Assembly: GCA_958295665.1 (NCBI GenBank)
Contig: OY282560.1
Span: forward strand, 29,439,992 to 29,503,991
Origin: Tipula vernalis
Taxonomy: Eukaryota > Arthropoda > Insecta > Diptera > Tipulidae
Length of the DNA: 64,000 bases
Direction: 5' to 3'
This document shows, piece after piece, positions 57,462 to 64,000 of the stretch. The notes beneath the pieces were generated by a model that had not been told where the DNA came from, searched no databases, and saw only the letters and a list, made by a program, of their open reading frames with translations. The position numbers and the translations under genes were made by a program. Every line of letters begins with the position of its first letter. Position 1 is the stretch's first letter.

Positions 57462-60400
57462 AAATTCAGCGGGTTTCGATCAACACATCGAACAGCCACA
57501 TTATACCTGCTACATCAAACATTAAAACCTCGACTCGTCTACATATACACGATAAATTAACAAAATTAACCTATTTGATAGATACTGGCGCTGACCTATC
57601 GGTTATTCCAGTCTTTAACTTCAAACATTTATATACTATTCATAAACGAAACCCCGATCTCGTCTTATCGGCCGCCAATGGAACACCCATCCTTACCTAC
57701 GGCACAAAGTTGCTACAGGTGGATCTCGGACTAAAACGAACCTTCACGCACGCTTTTATCATAGCTGCTGTGAATCGTCCGATCATTGGCGCCGATTTTC
57801 TATGCAAATTCGGACTTCTTGTTGACCTAAAAAACAAACGGCTGGTTGATTCAGCGACTAAGCTGTCAATCAATGCCACCATGGTTCGCGTCGACACACC
57901 GACACCGATCCATTTCACGGTCAACAATGATTACGGCGCTCTGCTTAAACAATTTCCTTCTTTAACAGCAGAGCCGAACTATAACTTACCAGTCCGACAT
58001 AACGTGGTCCACCATATTGTCACCGCAGGCCATCTGCCCGTGTCAAGACCACGTAGGCTAGATCCAATCCGTCACAAAGCTGCTTTCACTGAATTTCAGC
58101 ACATGGTGGAATTAGGGATTTGTCGGCCATCGGCATCTTCCGTTTCGTGCCCTTTGCACATGGTCAAGAAAAAAGATCAAGATTGGAGACCATGTGGGGA
58201 TTATCGGCGGTTAAACTCGGTCACAACACCGGATCGCTACCCGATACCCCACATTCAAAATTTCTCCATGCACTTACATGGATGCAAGATTTTCTCCAAA
58301 ATTGATCTAGTTAGAGCGTACCATTTAATTCCCGTAGCGTCTGAAGATGTTCACAAAACGGCAATAACGACCCCATTTGGCCTCTTCGAGTTCACTCGAA
58401 TGCCATTCGGTCTACGAAACGCCGCACAAACATTTCAGCGCTTCATGAACGAAGTTGTTCGTGAACTAGAATTCGTTTTCGTCTACATTGACGATATTCT
58501 TGTTGCTTCGCACACTGAGGAACAGCACAAACTACACTTAGAACAATTGTTCAATAAGTTAGCACAGTTTGACGTGCATATCAAAAGCGCAAAATGCGTT
58601 TTTGGCGCAACCACTCTTGATTTCCTCAGCCACAAGATTACACCTGATGGTATTCTGCCATCAGACGAACGAATTAACGCAATCAGAGAATTTCCAGCTC
58701 CTACATCAATTAAAAGTATTCAGCGATTTGTCGGTATGGTAAATTACTACCATCGATTTATACCGAAACTCGCACAAACACTCGCACCAATTCACGGCCA
58801 CTTGGCATCTTTACTCAAAAAGCCCAAGACCGCCAAGAACTTCTCTTGGACCGACGAATGCCAACAAGCATTCACGTCGTTGAAAAATGAATTGGAACAG
58901 ATAACACTTCTGGCACACCCACTAAGCGACTCAAAGCTTAGTTTGACTACTGATGCATCAAACACTGCCGTCGGTGCAGTACTGCAACAGTACCATAACG
59001 AGTGTTGGGAGCCCCTGGGATTCTTTTCGAAAAAACTCTCGGATGCCGAAAAGAAATATTCCGCATTCGACAGGGAATTACTCGCAATTTATCTGGCAGT
59101 CAAACACTTCAGATATTTTGTAGAAGGTCGAGATTTTACAATCTACACCGACCACAAACCTCTGACACGAGCGATTCAGTCAAAAACTGAACGTAATCCA
59201 AGGCAATCACGCCACTTGGATTATATAACTCAATTTACTTCGGATATTCAACATGTTTCCGGACATGACAACGTTGTCGCGGACACGTTATCCCGCACTA
59301 CTGACAACGAAACAGCCGCAGTCGAAACACATTTCGACTTGAGCAAAATTGCAAACACTCAAAAAGTTGACCTAGAACTTCAGAATTTACTTTCTGGTTC
59401 CGAATGTCACACTAGTTCATCATGGAAACTAGAAACTTTTAAACTTCCTGGCCTTGAAATCGTATGCGAAACTTCTACGGGTAACAATCGCCCTTACATT
59501 GCAGAATCATTACGTCGAACAATTTTCGACACACTGCACAATATTTCGCATCCTGCTGTCCGAGCATCTCGTAAATTGATCGCTGCTCGTTACTTTTGGC
59601 CCAGTATAAACAAAGACGTAGGCAATTGGGCTCAGTCTTGTTTATCTTGCCAACGTGCAAAAGTACAACGTCACACAAAATCACCCCATGGAAAATTCGA
59701 AATTCCACATAGTCGATTTGAACATATCCATTTAGATATAGTAGGTCCACTTCCTCCATCTAATGGATACACGTATTTACTTACCTGTGTCGATCGCTTC
59801 ACTCGCTGGCCCGAAGCGTACTGCATGACCAATATGTCTGCAGCAACCATTGCCATTACCTTCGTCAATAATTACGTATCTCGTTTCGGCGTACCCCTTA
59901 CGATCACAACTGATCAAGGAACGCAATTTGAGTCCAAGCTTTTTACCGAGTTAACAAAACTCCTTGGCTCAAACCGAATACGTACAACGGCTTATCACCC
60001 GCAAGCCAATGGCATGGTCGAACGCTTTCATCGGCAACTCAAAGCTGCGCTTATGGCCAGAAGCAATACAACTCATTGGAGCTCGGAAATCCCAATCGTT
60101 TTACTTGGCATCCGAGCAACAGTGAAAGAAGATCTAAAGTGCTCACCGGCAGAATTAGTTTATGGTCAAACCATTAAACTACCTGGTGAGTTCTTTGTCG
60201 AAAATCCTCTTTCACCAATTCCAACTACCGATACAGTCATCGACCAATTACGTGAAACAATGCAAAACCTTGTACCAAAATCCACTCGTCAGTCCAAGCA
60301 AGACGACGTTTTTATTCCAAAATCGCTCAATAACTGCGATTTCGTGTTCGTAAGAACAGACAAGGTTCGTACCGGATTATCTCCTCCATACGAAGGTCCA

Positions 60401-60565
60401 TTTAAAGTGATTCGTCGCCTTCGCAAACAATTCACCGTGTTGATTAATGGTAAAAATCAAACCATTTCAATCGACCGGCTCAAACCGGCTTACGGAATAC
60501 TGTGTTCCACTGACCAAAAATCAGTTTGTAAAACACCTAAAACTGTCCGTATTTCAGCCGAATAA
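57458..60565 (+). CDS. pol: Pol polyprotein of the Gypsy element (protease, RT, RNase H, integrase)
   Basis: Expressed as a Gag-Pol fusion by -1 frameshifting; 1035 codons and no interruption. Domains in order: aspartic protease [12 protein letters not shown] (57575); reverse transcriptase with a YIDD active site (58483-58494); RNase H starting [16 protein letters not shown] (about 58938) and ending RHLDYITQF...ADTLSR. The integrase has an HHCC finger (H..ISH...CLSCQ, about 59540-59655) and catalytic [14 protein letters not shown] and NGMVERFHR, the last two acidic residues being 35 residues apart (D,D35E). No ATG opens the frame in front of the protease, in keeping with frameshift expression. 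All key residues appear present, so the element could be active. Confidence 0.93.
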   Translation, partial: LKIQRVSINTSNSHIIPATSNIKTSTRLHIHDKLTKLTYLIDTGADLSVIPVFNFKHLYTIHKRNPDLVLSAANGTPILTYGTKLLQVDLGLKRTFTHAFIIAAVNRPIIGADFLCKFGLLVDLKNKRLVDSATKLSINATMVRVDTPTPIHFTVNNDYGALLKQFPSLTAEPNYNLPVRHNVVHHIVTAGHLPVSRPRRLDPIRHKAAFTEFQHMVELGICRPSASSVSCPLHMVKKKDQDWRPCGDYRRLNSVTTPDRYPIPHIQNFSMHLHGCKIFSKIDLVRAYHLIPVASEDVHKTAITTPFGLFEFTRMPFGLRNAAQTFQRFMNEVVRELEFVFVYIDDILVASHTEEQHKLHLEQLFNKLAQFDVHIKSAKCVFGATTLDFLSHKITPDGILPSDERINAIREFPAPTSIKSIQRFVGMVNYYHRFIPKLAQTLAPIHGHLASLLKKPKTAKNFSWTDECQQAFTSLKNELEQITLLAHPLSDSKLSLTTDASNTAVGAVLQQYHNECWEPLGFFSKKLSDAEKKYSAFDRELLAIYLAVKHFRYFVEGRDFTIYTDHKPLTRAIQSKTERNPRQSRHLDYITQFTSDIQHVSGHDNVVADTLSRTTDNETAAVETHFDLSKIANTQKVDLELQNLLSGSECHTSSSWKLETFKLPGLEIVCETSTGNNRPYIAESLRRTIFDTLHNISHPAVRASRKLIAARYFWPSINKDVGNWAQSCLSCQRAKVQRHTKSPHGKFEIPHSRFEHIHLDIVGPLPPSNGYTYLLTCVDRFTRWPEAYCMTNMSAATIAITFVNNYVSRFGVPLTITTDQGTQFESKLFTELTKLLGSNRIRTTAYHPQANGMVERFHRQLKAALMARSNTTHWSSEIPIVLLGIRATVKEDLKCSPAELVYGQTIKLPGEFFVENPLSPIPTTDTVIDQLRETMQNLVPKSTRQSKQDDVFIPKSLNNCDFVFVRTDKVRTGLSPPYEGPFKVIRRLRKQFTVLINGKNQTISIDRLKPAYGILCSTDQKSVCKTPKTVRISAE

Positions 60566-60592
60566 ACATTTTTTTTGTGGAGGAATTCAACT

Positions 60593-60605
60593 TGCGGGGG
60601 AGTCA
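60593..60605 (+). other. Polypurine tract
   Basis: GCGGGGGAGTCA lies immediately before the TGTAG start of the 3' LTR. It is the presumed primer for plus-strand synthesis. Confidence 0.7.
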
Positions 60606-61301
60606 TGTAGTGATTCACTCATGCAATTAATTATTCCAATTCGTTTATCCCTACAATTATTCGAAATGCAACTCATTTCGACTATAAAATATAATTGTAT
60701 TTGAATAGCCTTTTTTTGAGTTTAGTAGTGACAATTAAGTGTATTTTGATTTACTCTAGGGTTCGAATCTGTGCTTAAATATATCCCACATATAATATAT
60801 TTATACCTAGAGTTCGCTACTTTGTACTAAGCAGATATCTTAGACACCTTAGTACAACACTCAAAAACGATTTCACTACCATCTTTTGTAGTTATTCATA
60901 ACCAATCATCAATTAATGTTTTAGCACAATTTAACTTTTATTTCAGTGCGCTGATTTACGAGCGCAGAATATTCATCATATATTTTTAGTTCATCGTGTC
61001 AAAAAAATATATACACACACACTCTCTCACGGTTAAGCACGGTGACATACTTTCAATTTTGATAAAAAGAAAATTTATTATAACTAAAATATTATATTCC
61101 GGGTTTAAAATAATTAAAAATAAAATTACAGTCGTTCATAACGTGGTGGTGGTTTTTTTGTATTCCCCATATTTATAACGTTGAATTAAAATAAATAAAT
61201 GCGGCACACGCCCATAAATTTGTGTAGCCGCTTGTGAACCACTAAAAACGCGTTTTAATTATCCAGGAATTTATATATCAGAATAAACATTCGACTCCAT
61301 A
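60606..61301 (+). repeat. 3' LTR
   Basis: Same 696-bp sequence as 54501-55196 as far as I can read. It is followed by GGTT, matching the four bases before the 5' LTR. Confidence 0.92.
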
Positions 61302-62335
61302 GGTTCATCGACAATAAAAGCGAAATTATCACATTGAAATAAGATGGCAGAACATTTGAGACCGCCCCGACAACTAGTGATCACTGAGAATGTTGCGGAA
61401 TACTGGAAAGGTGACGAAACTAAACGCACAGAATGAGGAAATTCAAGCAGCCACACACTAATGACGTGTATGGATATAAAGGCAGGGAAGATGACACATT
61501 TTTTTGCAAACGTTGCAGAACAAGGCGTAGAAAAAAATTGTGTGGCCATTTAATGATTGCGTGCAATGAATATGACAAAACACAAATTTTTTAGAAAAAC
61601 ACTTGTTTTAATATTTCGACATTATCCAATGATCGAAATCATTGGAAGATATATCAGCACGGGTGAAAGGGTCAAAAGTTTTTACATTATTAGATTGTAA
61701 GCGTGGATTCTGGCAGATTAAGGTTAGCGAAAGGACACAAAAATGCTTAGCGTTTTGGACACCATGGGGTCGCTGTACGTGTTTATGATTACCATTTGGT
61801 CTAGCGTCAGCTCCGGAAGTGTTATACATGCTCAATCCAGCGAGGAGTTAGAAAACATAACAAATCAGGTGATTCGGAAGATCACGGCGGCCGAGTTATA
61901 TTATGCCAGCAGAGGTAGAATAGGAAGGCCAAGAAATATAAAGCAGCTACAAATATTTTTAGGAATGGTTACAAACGCATCCAAATTCATTCCCCATTGC
62001 TCAGAAATGACAGCACCACTAAAGTAATTAATGAAAAAGAACATCAGTTTCGTTTGGGAACACGATCAGTAGTAAGCATTCGAAAACCCCAAACAGTCAT
62101 TAAGCTCAGCTCCAGTTCTTATATATTTTGATGTTAATGCAGGCATAAAATTAACGGTCGATGCAAGTCAGAAAGCAGTAGGTACGGTGCTTCCGCAAGA
62201 AGATCACCCGCGTTTGCATACGTATCAAAGGCTGTAACACAAGATCAACAGAACTATCCTCAGATAGAAAAAGAAGCATTAGCCATAAAATTCGCTTGGA
62301 AAAGGTTCCACGAGTATATTTATGGGAAAATCTAA
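61302..62335 (+). mobile_element. Older Gypsy relic: gag start, RT and RNase H
   Basis: At 61345 MAEHLRPPRQLVITENVAEYW resembles the start of a Gypsy Gag. From about 61615 shifting frames give HYPM...ISARVKGSKVFTLLD, GFWQIKV and FGLASAP (RT). At 61920-62020 come RPRNIKQLQIFLGMV and KFIPHCSEMTAPLK (RT end), and at about 62155-62330 VDASQKAVG, DQQNYPQIEKEALAIKFA and KRFHEYIYGK (RNase H). Stops and frameshifts are frequent and the middle of gag and the protease are missing. Confidence 0.8.
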
Positions 62336-62394
62336 CAATATTACCAAATTTTGCTGCGATCAAAGTAGGAAAGTAACGTTTGATTCGTGGTTTG

Positions 62395-62648
62395 CGTGAT
62401 ATGAGGGCACATTCGAGGAGGTTGGAAAAAAACTTGACGACAAGGCCAAAGTGCGGTTGTTGTTGTTGAAATTGAGCCCAGTAGAGCACGAGAAATATAA
62501 AAATTTGATTTTGCCGAAAAATCAAAAACATGTGTCATTTGCGCCTACGGTGAAAGTGTTAAGTAAAATTTTCGGTATTCAAGAATCGCATGTTAACATT
62601 CGATACCGGTGTTTAACCATGACAAAGGCTCCAAAAGAAAATTAATCT
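62395..62648 (+). mobile_element. Gypsy gag fragment
   Basis: The frame 62451-62645 (KLSPVEHEKYKNLILPK, FAPTVKVLSKIFG, IRYRCLTMTK) matches the pattern of Gypsy Gag seen before ...LEKL...E...Y...LPK...F..TV..L..IFG...S. The same reading continues, after an interruption, at 63371. It follows an RNase H segment, so it belongs to a second or rearranged copy. Confidence 0.65.
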
Positions 62649-63370
62649 ACCAGCTCCGTAACCTTTCAGTAGGGTGCGCATTATGTGATCTGTTCTGGTC
62701 ATGTATTAGACAGCTGCGTGATGGGTATAATTGTGTAAGGGGTCACCTGTTCACAATTCGCAAGTGTATGTGCTGCCTCCTCGTGGCAACCACTGATAAC
62801 TGGCCATTTGGTAAATTTTTGGCCATTTGGCACAGGCTAAAGTACAGCGCTAAAGGAGAAAACCTTGACAAAAAACCCTAATCTAAGGTGGAACAACATA
62901 TGCTGATGGATGAATGGCTGATAGGTTAATCAGTCCAAAGCGTGCGGATTCTGGATATCAGGCACCCTCCAGTTTTATTTAGCCTTGCTGTAGTAAAGCT
63001 GCGGGTGACCTACAGGCGAAATTGCAATTCCCAGCAACTCATAAGAGTAAAATCAAACGGAAGACAGCAGGGATAGGAATATACGGGAGTGGACAGCCCT
63101 CTCGAAGTCCTTGGGTTGCAATGCTACCGTATTTCTAGCGGAATTACGTGCTATAGCAAACATCTAGGAGGGAGAGCAATAAGCCCAGATAGTATTTATC
63201 ACGTACCGGCTGGCAGTATTATCAAGTTCATTAAGAACTTGAATATTGACTGGACGGGTAATTAAGCAGGGTCCTGCACAATAGATCTTTTAGGTCGCAA
63301 TGCGAGGTGGCTTATCGCCCAATAATAATAATGAAATGGAAGTGAATCGGCACATTGCGAACATTTTAAT
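62649..63370 (+). mobile_element. Insertion splitting the gag relic; includes a LINE RNase H-like stretch
   Basis: This 0.7-kb stretch interrupts two parts of one Gag reading. At about 63070-63165 two frames give GIGIYGSG and SLGCNATVFLAELRAIANI, which resembles the start of the RNase H domain of Jockey/R1-type LINEs (pattern G.G.Y.......LG..ATVFQAEL.AI). The rest is unreadable. Confidence 0.4.
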
Positions 63371-64000
63371 TTGAAAGGGTTAAGTATGGATAAATTTAAG
63401 TGTTTAATGTTTGTATTCTGCCTTCATTCAGGATCAGATGACGATATACGGGCACATCTCTTTTCAAAATTGGCATCGACAGTACCAACGGATGTGATGG
63501 ACTTGGACAAATTGGTAAACGAAGCTCAACGCACAATTAATCTGAAGCGGAACATAGCAATGATTGGTAAAAATTCAGCGGGTGCCTCACGCCAACTAGC
63601 AGCAACTATGAATTCAGTAAACAAACCTATAATGGAAAAAAGCGAAATAAAAATAGTGAAGATCTACAAAAGCCAAAACCTCCATGCTGATCATGTGGAT
63701 AGATGCATTTCTACTGTGATTGCGATTTTGCTAAGCACAAGTATTCCAAGTGTCACAAAATAGAGCAGAAGAAAGGTTATTGTGAGTGTTTTGAAAAAAA
63801 AGAAGGTGCAAGCGCAGAAGTGTACGGTGTCGTCAAAAATGCACAGAACAAAGCTGGTTTTGCGCAAGTCAACAAAGTGGATTGTTCCAATAAGAGACGT
63901 TACACCACAATTTTCATCGGCAACATGCAAGGTTTAGGTATTGATATCTGCGATGCATTAAGATTATGGTTCATACCTCTGAATACGATTTGCTATAGTG
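63371..64000 (+). mobile_element. Gypsy gag fragment continued (runs off the window)
   Basis: GLSMDKFKCLMFVFCLHS and DDDIRAHLFSKLA, then DLDKLVNEAQRTINLK, continue the Gag interrupted at 62648. Cysteine/histidine-bearing segments with CDFAKHK and CHKIEQKKGYC in another frame (about 63715-63790) look like a paired zinc knuckle. From about 63880 a segment before a protease is expected, but it is frameshifted. Confidence 0.7.

Larger units (their letters stand above)
54501..61301 (+). mobile_element. Apparently intact Ty3/Gypsy retrotransposon, CHCC-finger (CsRn1-like) type
   Basis: A 6.8-kb element with two 696-bp LTRs, a GGTT target duplication on each side, a tRNA-type primer-binding site, long leader, gag, frameshift site, full-length pol and polypurine tract. 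The offset between the LTRs is 6105 bp at both ends, and I found no difference between them by eye, which suggests recent insertion. It has no env. The combination of a C-x2-H-x9-C-x3-C Gag finger and a TGGTGACC primer site (tRNA-Trp-like) is what I recall for the CsRn1 group. It sits between a Copia relic and an older Gypsy relic. Confidence 0.92.

Overview
The window looks like AT-rich nuclear DNA of an insect, most likely a fly. The grounds are short GT-AG introns (55-110 nt), TATA boxes followed by arthropod TCAGT initiators, and insect-type Gypsy, BEL/Pao, Copia, LINE and mariner elements. No bacterial operons, rRNA, tRNA or CRISPR were seen.

Left part (1-3670): a MITE-like inverted repeat, then a two-coding-exon gene for a protein made of six divergent ubiquitin-like domains in tandem, then a Gypsy RNase H relic. 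From 3671 to 22345 there is an unbroken array of about 109 head-to-tail copies of a 172-bp satellite. It contains higher-order structure and two sequence domains, and its two ends fall at almost the same monomer phase.

Middle part (22346-47950): a dispersed cluster of seven small heat-shock protein (alpha-crystallin, l(2)efl-like) loci: 23947-25149(-), 32544-32954(-), 37389-37952(-), 42576-43055(+), 43425-44003(-), 46049-46327(-, pseudogene) and 47372-47938(+). A WD40-like gene (44927-45919) sits among them. The most striking gene is the first: after an ordinary crystallin domain it carries a tail of about 240 residues with nine copies of the C-terminal I-X-I oligomerisation motif, where its relatives have one or none. 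Most of the sHSP genes share a TATA box about 30-37 bp upstream of a TCAG initiator. The spacers hold LINE endonuclease/reverse-transcriptase relics, a mariner relic, a BEL/Pao relic, a foldback element and a nested cluster of palindromic MITEs. One MITE ends at the stop codon of an sHSP gene and would form its 3' UTR.

Right part (48223-64000): a complete four-exon mitochondrial-type valyl-tRNA synthetase gene, a small unrecognised two-exon gene facing it, and a Copia relic. Then comes an apparently intact Gypsy-family retrotransposon (54501-61301). Its 696-bp LTRs look identical by eye, a 4-bp target duplication flanks it, its Gag has a CHCC zinc finger, and gag and pol are joined by an A-AAA-AAC -1 frameshift site directly before the gag stop. 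The window ends in older Gypsy and LINE wreckage. All calls come from reading the sequence; no database search or alignment program was run.
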